A stretch of DNA of 64,000 nt from Linanthus parryae (GCA_023055425.1 JALGPY010000004.1:63201718-63265717); one strand, 5' to 3'. Shown: positions 1-11,733, counted from the first letter of the stretch. Notes: generated from the letters alone by a model not told the origin. Numbers and translations: made by a program.

Positions 1-438
1 TTGAGAATATAACACTCACAAATAACGAAGCATATAGCGAAGTGCGATTGAACAATCATAAATTAGCACAAAGCGGGGTAAAACATCCTTAAGTCATGTA
101 AGAAAGAACACACATACTTGTAGGATATAGTATTTCAAAACCAAGGATGAGGGTGGGCGGGAAATGCCCTAGTCAGCCACTGGTCCTCTAACAAGTAAGG
201 AGCATTGGGGCTTGAAATTAATAGTAAACAAAGGCATGTAGCATATATCAGGTAGGCATGCGAGCATAAAACAAGAGACATAACACAAATCCGCGGCTTA
301 TTCAAATTTTACTTTCCGGTTTATCTTGCCCTATTGATTTCAAGTTCAAGTTCAAAATCAGCTTTGCTTATTTTCAGAATTCTTAGTTTTAAGTGTTTTG
401 TCCCTACAGTCCTACTGGATGTCACTGCTCTGATACCA
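1..438 (-). mobile_element. Ty3/gypsy 5' internal fragment, reverse
   Basis: No coding frame is visible. The right end (427-438) is the reverse complement of TGGTATCAGAGC, the usual plant initiator-tRNA-Met primer-binding site. Read on the minus strand, this stretch is therefore the untranslated leader of an LTR retrotransposon lying to the left of its 5' LTR. It is cut by the window edge, so its lineage cannot be fixed; gypsy is inferred from the TGTAACACC-type LTR end beside it. Confidence 0.5.
427..438 (-). other. Primer-binding site (tRNA-Met type)
   Basis: GCTCTGATACCA on the + strand is the exact complement of TGGTATCAGAGC. It sits two bases from an LTR-like terminus. Confidence 0.6.
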
Positions 439-440
439 AC

Positions 441-488
441 TATAACACCAATCGGTTTTCGGCTCCTCTAGAAATCGGGGGTGTTACA
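441..488 (-). repeat. Very short LTR-like remnant
   Basis: Read on the minus strand, the 48 bases start with TGTAACACCCCC and end with GGTGTTATA, directly before the primer-binding site. Both ends look like gypsy LTR termini, but 48 bases is far too short for a working LTR. It is probably an internally deleted LTR, or the edge of one truncated against the relic that starts at about 490. Confidence 0.4.
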
Positions 489-489
489 T

Positions 490-1081
490 TCACCCCCATG
501 CATGTAGGAGACTTGTCAAACCCATTTTGTCACCTCATTTGATAGGTAGCATCCCCTAAGGCTCCCTTCCTTCACCTGGATTGATCTAATGTGAGAATCA
601 TCTTCTCTCCATCATCATCATCCTCAAATTCCCTCATCTCCACCATGCAAGCACCAAGTACAACCACCCCCTCATGCAAAAATACACCATACAGTAGTCT
701 CTTCCAAAACTGCTTCAGTTGGATGCTCTCCTCAACTCAAGGATTAAAATGCCCCAATCAATTTAGGAGTTCATGGAGAACCGAGAGAGAAAACCTGATT
801 CAAAGGTAAGAACCCTAGTTGCGATTTTTCGTCGATTTCTCCCTCTTCATTGCAACCCAACACAATTATCCACATATTCTTGTTCCTGATGCCGAGGTGA
901 ACCCGGGAAGCACAAACATGCCCTGCAACTCGCCGGTTTTCGCTCTAGCCACCGCACTTGTCGCTGCCAAACCTCCATGGCCGACGAGAAATGGTAACTC
1001 CCTCATTTCTCTACCAAATTTGATGTTCCTTACATCAATGTGATACCTATGACCTTAGGAATGCATTAGAAGCATCAAAAC
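490..1081 (+). repeat. Degenerate gypsy LTR relic, left part
   Basis: The stretch around 490-530 (CATGTAGGAGACTTGTCAAA) matches the LTRs of element G at about 30475 and 33965. Similarity continues loosely through the CGCCGGTTTTCG region near 930. The first ~240 bases of the G-type LTR are missing here. The relic is interrupted at about 1082 by copia element A and resumes after it. Small open frames inside it have no recognisable protein features. Confidence 0.6.
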
Positions 1082-1582
1082 CATTAGCAGAATTGATCAA
1101 GTCAAGAAGAAGATCCAGCTCAAATGGAGTAATGAAGCTAAAATGTTGCAAGAAAATCAAGACAAGATGAAGTTCTTGCTCAAGACAAAATAAATCCAGA
1201 CAAAAAGGGGTTTTTATGCCTTTTTCCAGAAGTTGTCTAAACCCCAGATTTCTCTCTTATGTCCTTTTTTGTCTTTTACAAATTTTTTGTGGCTCTCTTG
1301 ATATTTGTCAAACTTATATGTAAATCAGGCTAAATTCTCTGGGCCTTAGTGTAATTTCTCAGAAGCCATGAACGGCTGTGATGGAGTATTGAGATCCAAC
1401 GGTCTGAAATAAGACCTATGGTGTACTGGGGTATAAAACCCTCTCGGTGGCTTTAGGGTTTCAATCATCTTCGTCTTCCTCAGAATGAAGCAAAGCTCTG
1501 TCAAATTGTTTCCAGAAATTCAATGAAATTGTTCTTCCTTTGTTTTGTTTGATTTCCTCTTTTCTGGAATCGCTTGATTCCT
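1082..1582 (+). repeat. 5' LTR of copia A
   Basis: It matches 6232-6731 with scattered substitutions and small indels. The LTR begins [C/T]ATTAGCAG and ends GATTCCT, which is not the usual TG...CA. The stretch GGGTATAAAACCC at about 1430 is a good TATA box, placing the likely transcript start roughly 30 bases downstream. Confidence 0.88.
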
Positions 1583-1594
1583 TGGTATCAGAGC
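1583..1594 (+). other. Primer-binding site of copia A
   Basis: TGGTATCAGAGC follows the 5' LTR directly and is complementary to the initiator tRNA-Met 3' region used by many plant copia elements. Confidence 0.85.
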
Positions 1595-1943
1595 CATGGC
1601 TCTCTCTACAAATCAGTTTCAAGGGAATTCAAATCCCTTCTATCTTCTCTCACAAGTTCATAATCTCGTTTCCTTCAAGTTAGATAACACAAACTATGTT
1701 ATCTGGTGATATCAAATCTCCACTCTCCTCAAAACACAGTCTCTCTTTGGGTATGTTGATGGGTCTAGGGTTTGTCCCTCCGAATTCCTGGTTGATGGAA
1801 CTGTTACTGCCAATCGAAACCCAGAATATGATGCATGGATCACTCAATATCATATCGTTCTCTCTCTGCTCACAGCAAATCTCTCTCAAGAAGCTCTGGT
1901 TCAGGTAGTTGGTAAGCCTTTCTCTCGAGACGTTTGGGTTTAT

Positions 1944-4019
1944 TTGGAGAACAGGTATTCTTCTCTCACTAGATCTAATATTATTCAACTGAGATCTGAG
2001 TTGCAAACAATTAGGAAGAAATCTGATTCTATTGATGTCTATATGCAAAAGTTAAAAACCCTAAGAGATAAACTGTCTTCTGCTATGGTGAATACTGATG
2101 ATCAAGATATGATACTGTATGCTTTACATGGTCTTCCTCCTGAGTATAAATCTTTTAGATCTGGTGTGAGAGTCACTATGTCTGTTTCTCCTGATAAGAT
2201 TAATTTTGAGGAGCTACATGTTCTATTAAAGGCTGGAGAACAAATGATTGAGTCTCAATATATTATGGGAAATGAGTTAACTGGGACTGCTGCTTATGTC
2301 TCTAACATTTTTAATGGTGGAAGAGGAAAAGAAAATGGGTATGATAACAATAAAAATAAAGGGAATGGTTATGGTAGAGGTCAAGGAACTACCTATAATG
2401 ATCAAAACTCAAAGTTCAATCAAATCTCTGGTTATCAAAGTCAAAATCCAAGTCAAAACCCTAACTATCAAGGTCAAACTTATACCTCAAATTACCCCTC
2501 TGGAAGAGGTAACACTAATGGAGGTAGAACTCATGACTCCTCTAGAGGTGGTAGAGGTTACAACAGAGGGGGTGGTCAATCTAACAACAAGGGACCTAGC
2601 TTTGATTGCAATGGAAACCCTATCAATTGCCAAATTTGTGGTATGGATTATCATTCTGTTGTTGACTGTTGGCATAGAATGGACTTTGCTTACCAAGATA
2701 AGAAACCTCGACCTCAGTTGTCTGCTATGACCAATGTTGCTGCTCCCACTATGAATGTCAATCAAGACCAACAATCTCAGAACAATGTGTCTGCTCCTAT
2801 CACTGGTTATCAACCACAAATCAATGCCTTCAATGCTAGTCTTCTTGGTCCAACACCTAGCATCAATCCAAATTATTGGTTAACTGACTCTGGTGCAAAC
2901 AATCATATGACTGCTGAATTCAGTAACCTCTCTCTGGCCTCTCTTTATTATGGTAATGACAAGGTTGCTGTTGGAAATGGAAACACGCTTCCTATATCTC
3001 ATTCTGGTACAGCCATTCTCAACACTCCTTCTCATTCTTTTACTTTACATAACACTTTACATGTTCCAAATCTTTCAACAAATCTCATTTCTGTTTATCA
3101 ACTTTGTAAGCAACATAACTGCTTCTTCTACTTTGATGCTGATAAATTCTATATTCAGGACAAACTTCAGGGCACAATCCTCTACCAAGGATTGAGTGAA
3201 CATGGTCTATACACTATACACACACAACCCTTCTCTACATCTCATCAAGACAAAGATACAAAACAAGCTCATTTAGGAAAAATAGTGAAGTCTCCACTCT
3301 GGCATAATAGACTGGGACACCCCTCTGAAGACATTTTAAGACTTATATTTATCTCTTCTTCTCATATGTGTAAAGACCTGAAATTTTCTGATATTTCTTC
3401 TCATACTTCTTATGAACATTGCTTGCTGGGTAAAATGACTAAACTTCCTTACAAGTCTTCAACTACACACACTAAAGCACCTCTTGATCTTCTTCATAAT
3501 GATGTTTGGGGACCTGCAACTGTGAAATCTTATCATGGATATAGATTCTATGTGTTATTTGTGGATTATTATTCTAAGTTTACCTGGATTTTTCCTTTGC
3601 ATCATAAGTGTGAAGTTGCCATGGTCTTTCCAAAATTCAAACTTGAAATTGAAAAACAATTAAACACCTCCATTAAAATTTTGAGATCTGATGGAGGTGG
3701 TGAATACATGTCTTATACTTTTCAAACTTTTTTACATTCACAAGGAATTGTTCATCAAAACTCATGTCCTTACACACCAAAACAAAATGGTGTAGCTGAA
3801 AGAAAACACAGGCACATAGTAGAAACTGCTGTAACACTTCTTGTTCATGCTAAACTGCCTAAACATTTTTGGTATCATGCTTTTAGTACTGTTGTTTACT
3901 TAATCATCTACATGCCAAGTAAGAACACTCAAAAAAAATCTCCTTGGGAGTTGCTTTACAAACCAAACCTGATTACAATTAACTTAAAGTCTTTGGATGT
4001 GCTTGCTATCCTTACTTAA
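1944..4019 (+). pseudogene. gag / protease / integrase part of copia A
   Basis: This open stretch encodes 691 residues. In order it holds a UBN2-type gag region (residues ~1-120), a Gly/Asn/Arg-rich linker, a CCHC knuckle (CQICGMDYHSVVDC, CX2CX4HX4C), an aspartic protease motif (WLTDSGANNHMT) near residue 315, and the integrase. The integrase keeps the HNRLGH half of its zinc domain, a D in LHNDVWGP, a D in LRSDGGGEY and the E in NGVAERKH, so the DDE triad is present. The zinc domain's first cysteine is replaced (SYEHC where CEHC is usual), which should impair it. The frame starts after the TGA at 1707 and ends by frameshift. Confidence 0.93.
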
Positions 4020-4556
4020 GACACTACAACAACTCCAAATTAGATCCAAAAACTAAACAATGTGTGATTCTTGGGTATGCTCATAATTATAAAGGGTATG
4101 TTTGTTTTGATAAAGACGCTCACAAGTTTTTTATTAGTAGAGATGTTATATTTTATGAGAATACATTTCCTTTTGATTAAAGATTTTCAAATTCAGTATC
4201 TGGTAATTCAAGTTCTTCTGATACATTTCACATTGGTGACATTCCTATCTCTTTGCCATTTGATTACTTACCTACTGCAAATATACAATCACCTCACATT
4301 CTTAATGATGGTCATGTTTCAGATATTACTGATGAGAACAATGATGCACAAGATCAAAGGCCACAATCTGAACATGATACTACCATGATATTTCCTAATA
4401 CCACATGATGAGAACAGATCACAACACACTGATGAGAACAGACAATACACATATGCTGGAGACTCTCAGACTCAGGTTGTCCCTCTCTCACAGTCTCAGC
4501 AGCCTACTTCACATGATGATCACAATGCTGATGATCAATCCACAAACAGTACTAGC

Positions 4557-4796
4557 ATGGCATACACTGATGTAGAAAGGTCTCATCCAGCTGGGAGTCA
4601 CCCCATGCAGACAAGAAGCAAGTCTGGAATCTTTAAGAAAAATACCTTTGGGTTCAATGCTATATCTGGTAACTCTAATATCTCTCCTTTCTTAACTGAT
4701 CCAACTTGTTTCACAGAGGCTAGAAAACACTCTCAGTTGCTACAAGCTATGACTGAAGAGTTCTCTAGCCACACACAACAAATACTTGGACTTTAG
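4557..4796 (+). pseudogene. Integrase-RT linker of copia A
   Basis: About 80 residues, including HPMQTRSKSGIFKKN and later FTEARKHSQLLQAMTEEF. This matches the conserved copia segment before RT, where MXTRXKXGI is followed by an AMXXEF motif. The frame closes at TAG 4794-4796 and the RT N-terminus resumes in another frame. The stretch 4180-4556 between integrase and this linker is the usual variable, poorly conserved spacer. Confidence 0.8.
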
Positions 4797-4894
4797 TTCC
4801 AAGACCCTACAATTAAAATATTATAGGGAACAAATGGGTTTTCAGAACCAAATATAACCCTGTTGGTTCAATTTCTCGACATAAAGCCAGATTA

Positions 4895-5773
4895 GTGGCT
4901 AAGTGTTTTAGTCAAACCCCTGGAATTGACTTTGAAGAAACATTTAGTCCTCTGGTCAAAAATGCTACTGTTAGAACCATTTTGTCTTTATCTACCACAT
5001 TTAATTGGCCTCTTCATCAATTGGATGTCAAAAATGCATTTCTTCATGGCTATCTCAAAGAAACTGCCTATATGAAACAGTCACCTGGAATTAAAAATCC
5101 TCAATTCCCTGATCATGTTTGCAGACTTAACAAAGCTATATATGGTCTCAAACAAGCTCATAGAGCTTTTTTTGAGAGATTTACTGAGTTTATTTTGTCT
5201 CTTGGATTCACTCAATCTAAAGCTGACACCTCCATGTTTGTTAGACAAAATTTGAATCCCTCTACCATCACTGTCTTGCTCTTATATGTAGATGACATTA
5301 TTTTGACTGAAAAAGATCCTGTTTATATTACTCATCTTATCTCCAAGTTAAAATGTGAATTTAACATGAATGATTTAGGACCTTTGACTTATTTTCTGCG
5401 TTTGCAAATTGACAGAAATGAAAAAGGTATATTTGTTCATCAATCTAAATATGTCAATGATTTGCTCACTAGATTTAATATGCATAATTGTACTCCGTGC
5501 CATACTCCTACTATATCTGGCATTAAATACACATTCAATGATAGTGAACTGTTGTTTGATCATACTCCATTTAGACAGCTGCTTGGTGCACTTCAATACT
5601 TAGTTTACACTAGACCTGATATATGCTTTGCTGTGAATTATTTGTGTCAATTTATGCATTTCCCTACTACACAATACATGTTAGGTGCAATAAGAATTCA
5701 AATATATCTAAGAGGTACCGCAAATGATGGTCTTATGTACAAGCACAGTGAATTAAATTTGTGTGCCTTCTGA
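4895..5773 (+). pseudogene. Reverse transcriptase domain of copia A
   Basis: It copies retrotransposon RNA into DNA in the capsid-like particle. The fragment of 292 residues shows, in order, DFEETFSPLVK, QLDVKNAFLHG (the first catalytic Asp), YGLKQAHRAFF (YGLKQAPRAW is usual) and the intact catalytic LLLYVDDIIL. The next segment is NDLGPLTYFL, and it ends within the connection region. The first part of RT (TNGFSEPNITL-like at about 4830) is in another frame. The frame is lost at about 5773, where RNase H takes over in a third frame. Confidence 0.93.
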
Positions 5774-6225
5774 TTGGGCTGGTAACCCATCTGACAGGAG
5801 AAGCACCACTGGTTGTCCTATTTCTGGGCAACAACCCAATTCACTGGGCTGCAAAAAAACAGCCAACAGTCTCTAGATCTTCATCTGAGGCAGAATATAG
5901 AGCTTTGGCAACAACTGCTGCAGAAATTACTTGGTTTCAATATCTGTTTCAAGACTTGCATATTTTCTTAAAACTACCTCCACTTCTGTTCTGTGATAAT
6001 GAATCTGCAATTCACATGACTGCAAATCCTATTATGCATTCCAAAACCAAACACATAGAATTAGATTATCATTTCATAAGAGAAAAAGTGTTAAGAAAAC
6101 AATTACTGGTTGAATTTGTTTACTCTGCAGATCAGCTAGGAGATTTATTCACCAAGGGTCTAGCTGCAGCTGCATTAGTGTATTTGAAGTCCAAGTTAAT
6201 GGTCTCTCCAGCACCATTAACTTGA
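5761..6225 (+). pseudogene. RNase H domain of copia A
   Basis: RNase H removes the RNA strand during reverse transcription. The frame encodes SRSSSEAEYRALA (catalytic Glu), LLFCDNESAIHM (catalytic Asp), HSKTKHIELDYHFIR and LGDLFTKGL, the standard copia RNase H motif series. The first Asp (in the SDWAGNPSDRRSTTG-like stretch at about 5765-5800) lies in a different frame. The frame ends at TGA just before the polypurine tract. Confidence 0.92.
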
Positions 6226-6231
6226 GGGAGG

Positions 6232-6731
6232 TATTAGCAGAATTGATCAAGTCAAGAAGAAGGTCCAGCTCAAATGGAGTAATGAAGCTAAAATGTTGCA
6301 AGAAAATCAAGACAAGATGAAGTTCTTTCTTAATCAAAAACAAATCCAGACAAAAAGGGGTTTTTATGCCTTTTCCAGAAGTTTTCTAAACCCCAAATTT
6401 CTCTCTAATGTCCTTTTTTGTCTTTTACAAAATTTTTGTGGCTCTCTTGATATTTTTCAAACTTATCTGTAAATCAGGCTAAATTCTCTGGGCCTTAGTG
6501 TAATTTTCATAAGACATGAACAGCTGTGATGAAATATTGAGATCCAACGGTCTGAAATAAGACCGTTGGTGTACTGGGGTATAAAACCCTCTCGGTGGCT
6601 TTAGGGTTTCAATCATCTTCGTCTTCCTCAGAATGAAACGAAGCTCTGTCAAATTGTTTCCAGAAATTCAATGAAATTGTTCTTCCTTTGTCTTGTTTGA
6701 TTTCCTCTTTTCTGGAATCGCTTGATTCCTT
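6232..6731 (+). repeat. 3' LTR of copia A
   Basis: It is the partner of 1082-1582, with substitutions throughout, so the insertion is not recent. The sequence from 6733 onward (CATAAACCTGCC) is the interrupted gypsy relic. Confidence 0.88.
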
Positions 6732-6732
6732 T

Positions 6733-9374
6733 CATAAACCTGCCCAGAATTGGGTTAGAATTGAGTTTGATTTCATGTTTCACAATTGGTTCGTTTTTTC
6801 CGACATGCGTAGATGCCCCTGTTCAAGTGCTCATATATATCTCGTTTTTAATCCGTTTTGAGTGATTCTTGACTTTGTGGAATCCTGCGATGATTGTCTA
6901 CAACTTTCATGTTTTAACTTTTCACGAATTTTGTCTCTAACCCACCTAAAAGCTGAGTTAAAGTCGCTGCATTTTGTGTTCTTGAATCTGACCAGGTGCT
7001 GAATTTTTTCTAAGTATTGAAATCCCACTTTTTCACCCAACTTTGAACCTCGGTATCTCTCTCGTTAGAAGTTAGTTTTGAGTGATCTTCTCTGTGTACT
7101 CTCTAAATATAGTACTACAACTCTCATGTAGACTTCATGGTCTGAATCGATCTCTAAACCCAAAGATTTTGGCTCCAAAGTGGCTGCAATGTTAATGTTC
7201 TTAGCTAGCAAAAACTCAGAATTTTTCTTAGTGTTTGAATTTAAATTTTCATCCTACTTTGACTAGCGATATCTCTTTGAATACTTGGAGTTTTTAGGAG
7301 TTCAAATAGTTCTGGAATCCTTGAACTACCATCTCCAAAACCCTATTTTTAGATTTCCAAATATCTTCCTCACTTAATCAGAAATAAGCAGTGAAGTTGA
7401 CTATTTGAGTTTATTTTCATCTATAATTAAATTTCGAATTCGAAATTCGAAATGACATTTCTAGACTTGTCGTTCTTCATGAAACTTGTTTATATTCATA
7501 TTTTGAGTCTAAGTACCAATTTTGACAAGTTAACTTTTTGATAACCCTAGTTTGAGTGATCTAGATAGGAGGGGTAAAATAGTAATTTCACTCAGTTTTG
7601 AATTGAGATTAGTTTAGTAACTTTGCGTTTTTCAGCATGTCTAGTATAGTGTCAGTATGATATTTGGAGTACTCGTATGTTATTCTCGGCTAGGATTGAC
7701 CAAGTCAATAGTTGGGGCCTTTTATAGTTTTACTAAACTTTAGGGGCCTAAGTATAATTTATTAAAAGATTTCAAAGCTAAGTACATATGGAAGAGTTTG
7801 GAGTCATTTTTTGCATGCTTTTGGGATAATATGAGTATAATTTGGGTCTAGGAAGAATCAGACAATTTACTAGACGGTTTTGGAGTATCAGGGGCGTTTT
7901 GGTCAGTTGGCTTGCAGGACCTGCAATTCATTGCATTCTTGCATACAATCTCATATAGAGGGTATATGCTAAAAGACTATATACTCTACTTTTGTATATG
8001 CAGTTGTTGTGATCGTACCAAGTAGACGTACTTATTCGTGCTGATGCATTGACCGAGACCTGGACTCATATGAGACAAGCGTTATAGTCGGAGTACTAGC
8101 TTTGCTTTTCGCCATTATTGGCTTGTTGGTAAGTACATATGTGCGGCCTTTACTTATCAAAATGTGTGTGTGTGTGTGTGTGATGTTTTAAATGAATGCT
8201 TTGCTATATTGAAAAGTACAAGATGCATGTTTTCTACTCAAAGTTATTTGGAATATTTTACAGATCTCCTATGAGAACTCTTGGAAATTACTTGTGGAAT
8301 TTGAATTCTATGAATAGAATAAATAAGACACTTCTAATAGATTTATGACAATGTATAGAGTTGTGTTCGTTTATGGCTACGGCCGAAGGCGCCCAGCGAT
8401 CCTCCTATTACTTATGGTTGCGACCATTGAAGCAATGCGTCGTATTATGGGGTAGAACTTTAATTTTCAAAAATCCGCCCCCGACGAGCTGAAATGTACC
8501 GAGGTATTAAGGCCGAGGGATTTGTAGAGCTATAGAGTGCTACTTATACTTGTAAGGGTCACTACGGTATAGGGGTGTCGACACTTAAGGCCTTTTAGCT
8601 AATGTTGTGGGCGGGGTTGACGAATGGGCTCCCTTAACGCTCAGATGAAATAGGGTTTGATAGACCCTAGAAGGAACCATTTATTATTACTTTGTGATCC
8701 CTCAGTCTACATCGATACTGCTGGTGGCTCTGGACATGCCTCAGCTAAACTTAACTATTAATTGAAGTTGAAAGAAAGTTGCTTACTCTAACTATCATGT
8801 TAGTGGCTCTGGATATGCCCCAACCTGATTGTATGAAATTGAAAGAAATTTGTTACTCGTGAATTAAATGTTCTTCAGTGGAGCATATTTTGCTCTCGTG
8901 AGCTTGCAATGGTTTAAGAATATCGTGAATATTCGTGATCTATAAAGTTTTAAAGCTGAGAAATTTTCCTACATGTTTACTCATAATTATTCCAAATGTT
9001 CCCAACTATTTTGCTTATTCATGTTTCAAATCTCTTTAGTTATTTCAACTTATGCTTCTGTGCGACTCAATGCTTTACATGTCGTAGTGTGTATTTACTC
9101 AATTTTTACTGATCATTTTCTTGAAAACTGCGTCGAATTTTGCCATTTTAAAACCGCAGGTCATCAATCAAGGTGGGGGGATGGGAACACGGATCGAGAC
9201 GAAGGCCTTTATCTTAAGTTAGATCACAAAGGTTTTTTCAATATATTGATCTTGTAGACTTGTCTTCTCAAAGATTGTTTTTTTATTAGCTAAATTGTAA
9301 TATTCGTAAACATATTTCTACTTTTGGTTATCGATTGTCACATTAACCCTTAACCGAGATCCCGGACTGTTTCA
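6733..9374 (+). repeat. Degenerate gypsy LTR relic, right part
   Basis: The segment from about 8090 to 9374 aligns with the last ~1.3 kb of the LTRs of element G (31200-32490 and 34690-35978). This includes a nearly unchanged ~140-base core at 8545-8680, and the end ACCGAGATCCCGG followed by TGTTTCA (TGTTACA in G). No primer site follows the end, so this is a solo or truncated LTR. The part 6733-8090 has no match in G and contains phrases common in long plant gypsy LTRs (repeated ATATCTC, TTTGAGTGAT, ACAACTTTCATG). No coding content was seen. A (TG)n run lies at about 8166. Confidence 0.65.
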
Positions 9375-10190
9375 TAAGGGGCTAATGTTGATATAGGAAC
9401 TTCACAAAGCCAATGGATGGGGGCTAAAGTATGAGATCGACTAAGTGATAGGTCAGTCGAAAGAGGATTTAGAAAGAGGATAAGAAAAGTGAGGTTGTGG
9501 AGTAAACAGTCAACAGCGAGATCAAGTGGGGAAAAGTGGTTAACTGAAGACGAGTCTAGCGAACCAAATACTAACCACGTTGTTGGTGGTGGGATTCCAC
9601 ACATGAATATATAAATTAGAACTTTTCACAATCACTAAATCACCAAGGAACAAAGAGAAATGGTTTGTAATGGACATGTTTGAAGAGAACAATCAAAATG
9701 CTCAATCAAATTAATCGAAGTGGACATATTACAGATATATGAGCCATAATCTCAAATATATGAAGAAGTCCAAATAACTCCAATGAAATAACACAATTAT
9801 CGCATAGTGACACTTCTTCGAAATTCTCCTTCACTACAATACTCTTTTTGATTGTCCACTTATTTTGAGATCTCTGCGTCTTGGTGAACCACAACTCCCC
9901 TTATATGCTATTCACACATGACCATCTGCCGCCTCAGCTAACCTAGCATAGCTAAGAACCTAAGTGTTCAAATTCAAGTCATATATTTGATGATTAATTA
10001 TTCAAGCATGTATATAGATATATATATATTCTCCAAAACCATATATCATTAACTCTAAAGTGCAAATAATCAAGTCCAGATGCTCAAAACTCCGTATGAG
10101 TGTTTCTAGATTTTTCATAACAATTAAACATAGTTCTTACCCCTAGAACAACATACTCCATATGAAAAATTATTTCTTTCACAAAATATA
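9375..10190. other. Unassigned repeat-like DNA
   Basis: No gene, LTR pair or RNA gene was recognised. There are short open frames on the minus strand (9350-9604 and 9706-9894) without domains. Confidence 0.3.
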
Positions 10191-10657
10191 TGTTGGAATA
10201 ACTCTAAGAAACGGACAAGATCGAGAAGAGAAATATGTCAAGAAGCAAGTGAAAGACGAAGTTGTACCGCTCAGGTGGGTCAGAGCTCGCATGAGCAAAG
10301 ACCAGATCTTGCACGAGCAAAAACCATGCGTGCACGAGAAGGATGGTTGGGGCAGCTGGCTGTTTTGTTTCCTTGTTCGTTAGGTCGGTTTCGGGCTGAC
10401 TTAGGCTGAAATAATAGTTCTCCAGGTCTATATAAGAGTATAGAATGATCTTATACTTGTGTGTGTGTGTGTGTGCACAGTGAGTACTAGTGTATAGTGT
10501 GTCGGGGATGACTTGGAGTGTTTCTCACATAAATAAATAGTGTTATTTCCCGCCATGGAGGTAGCTAACATGATTGTTGGTGAACCACGTTAAAATTTTG
10601 TGCCTCATTCTTAATTTTCTGCATATTCGTTCTTACTTTCATACCTCAGTTATAACA
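10191..10657 (+). repeat. LTR of a truncated copia element (E)
   Basis: It begins TGTTGGAATA and ends GTTATAACA, canonical TG...CA ends. A TATA box (TCTATATAAGAG) lies at about 10427. The following AACTAGTATCAGAGAC is a slightly decayed tRNA-Met primer site (GGTATCAGAGC is expected). A (TG)n tract lies at about 10460. No matching 3' LTR occurs in the window. Confidence 0.75.
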
Positions 10658-10810
10658 AACTAGTATCAGAGACGGTGTTAGAAGATCAAGGTGGAGCTAA
10701 GAGATAGGGTTTCACGTCTTGGTGAAATTCACAACTAAAGTTTCACGATTCAGGTGCAGCAGACGAATCAGGTGTAACGAGCTAGGGTTTTGGAGCTTCT
10801 GCGAAGAGCA

Positions 10811-11733
10811 ATGTCAGGTTCAGGACTCAATGTCGAGCAGTGTACCAAGAGAAATAGCCATAGTATGTGGCAGATCAAGATGCGCCCTTTGTTGAAGCAA
10901 CAAGGCATCTGGTTTCCGTTGGCGATAGACAAGAAGGGCATGGATACATCCACTGATGGGTATCAAACAATGGATGACAAGGCGCAAGAAACAATCATGT
11001 TGTGACTCGCGGACGACGTGATTATCGAAGTCGCAGATCACATGGTTGTCAGGATCGCGATCCGGATCGTAGGATCGTACGATCCTGAGGGCAAGTGGCG
11101 ATCCCGATCGTTTATAAAATCCTTTTCTGATAGGATCGGGTGGGATCGCGCGTATGATCATAGGATCGTAACCGATCCTACGATTCTACGATCCTACCTT
11201 TTTTCAAAAAAATATATTTTTTTTCACATTTTTTAATTTTTTTTTATTTTTTATTTTTATTTTTTTTGCTTCATCATGCCTCAAAAATGTTTATTGAAGT
11301 CTAATTTTGTACGCCTAATTTTGAAACTTCAAAGATTCAACAGCATATGCAAGGGCAGAGATTGATGAGAAAATTAGCAGGGAGATTGATGTCCTAAATG
11401 ACCCAAATGATATGTCTCTTTGGTATATTAGGTCTTGAGCTTGTGTTTTAAAACTTTTATAACATTAAGAATCTGAAAATAAGTCATTTAAGTAGTAACA
11501 GTATCAATACAAAAATAAAACTACACTTTTGGTATGATCTTACGATCCGATCCGATCCTACGATTCTCGATCCTGTGGGCCACTCCGCGATCCTACATAG
11601 GATCACGATCCTGAAAACCTTGGCAGATCAGGATACGACGGATGTTTTGTGGTTGAAGTTGGAGAGTCTCTACATGACGAAGTCGTTCACCAATAAGTTG
11701 ATGTTGAAGCAGCTTCTATTTAGTCTATGAATG
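10811..11733 (+). pseudogene. gag fragment of copia E, split by a MITE
   Basis: The N-terminal part (10811-11003) encodes MSGSGLNVEQCTKRNSHSMW and then QIKMRPLLKQQGIW, the start of a copia gag with the conserved WQIKM(R/K)xLLxQQG motif. A TGA interrupts at about 11002; beyond it LADDVIIEVADH continues in frame. A 582-bp MITE with its duplication then separates it from a second piece (11631-11730, DVLWLKLESLYMTKSFTNKL and LMLKQLLFSL), the next conserved gag segment. The copy is truncated after about 11733 and no protease or pol follows. Confidence 0.8.
11041..11622. mobile_element. Non-autonomous hAT-type MITE
   Basis: It is flanked by an exact 8-bp duplication GCAGATCA (11033-11040 and 11623-11630), the hAT signature. 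The terminal inverted repeats are CATGGTTGTCAGGATCG at the left and, read inward, CAAGGTTTTCAGGATCG at the right. Subterminal regions are packed with GGATCGTAGGATCG-like repeats in both orientations, typical of transposase-binding subterminal sites. The middle is T-rich and non-coding. It interrupts the gag of copia E exactly, which confirms both its ends. Confidence 0.85.

Larger units (their letters stand above)
1596..6225 (+). pseudogene. gag-pol polyprotein of copia A, disrupted
   Basis: The frame opens at the ATG at 1596, three bases after the primer site. An in-frame TGA at 1707-1709 follows codon 37, so gag is cut early. The same frame reopens and runs to 4019, where a frameshift interrupts the integrase C-terminus. 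That continues in another frame to a stop at about 4180 (near 4061-4180 one can read integrase-like VILGYAHNYKGYVCF). RT and RNase H follow in two further frames. This is one polyprotein broken at four or more places. The parts are listed separately. Confidence 0.92.
1082..6731 (+). mobile_element. Ty1/copia LTR retrotransposon A, full length but broken
   Basis: The element has two similar ~500 bp LTRs (1082-1582 and 6232-6731), a TGGTATCAGAGC primer site at 1583-1594, a purine-rich tract (GAGGGAGG) just before the right LTR, and a gag-protease-integrase-RT-RNase H order diagnostic of copia. It lies inside an older gypsy LTR relic. AAACC occurs on both sides, but not flush with both LTR ends, so the target duplication is uncertain. 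Stops, frameshifts and a lost zinc ligand make it non-functional. Confidence 0.93.

Noticed and set aside
4071..4388. 105-residue Leu/Ile-rich frame
   Set aside because: It is the wrong frame over the integrase C-terminus, which reads correctly in a neighbouring frame.
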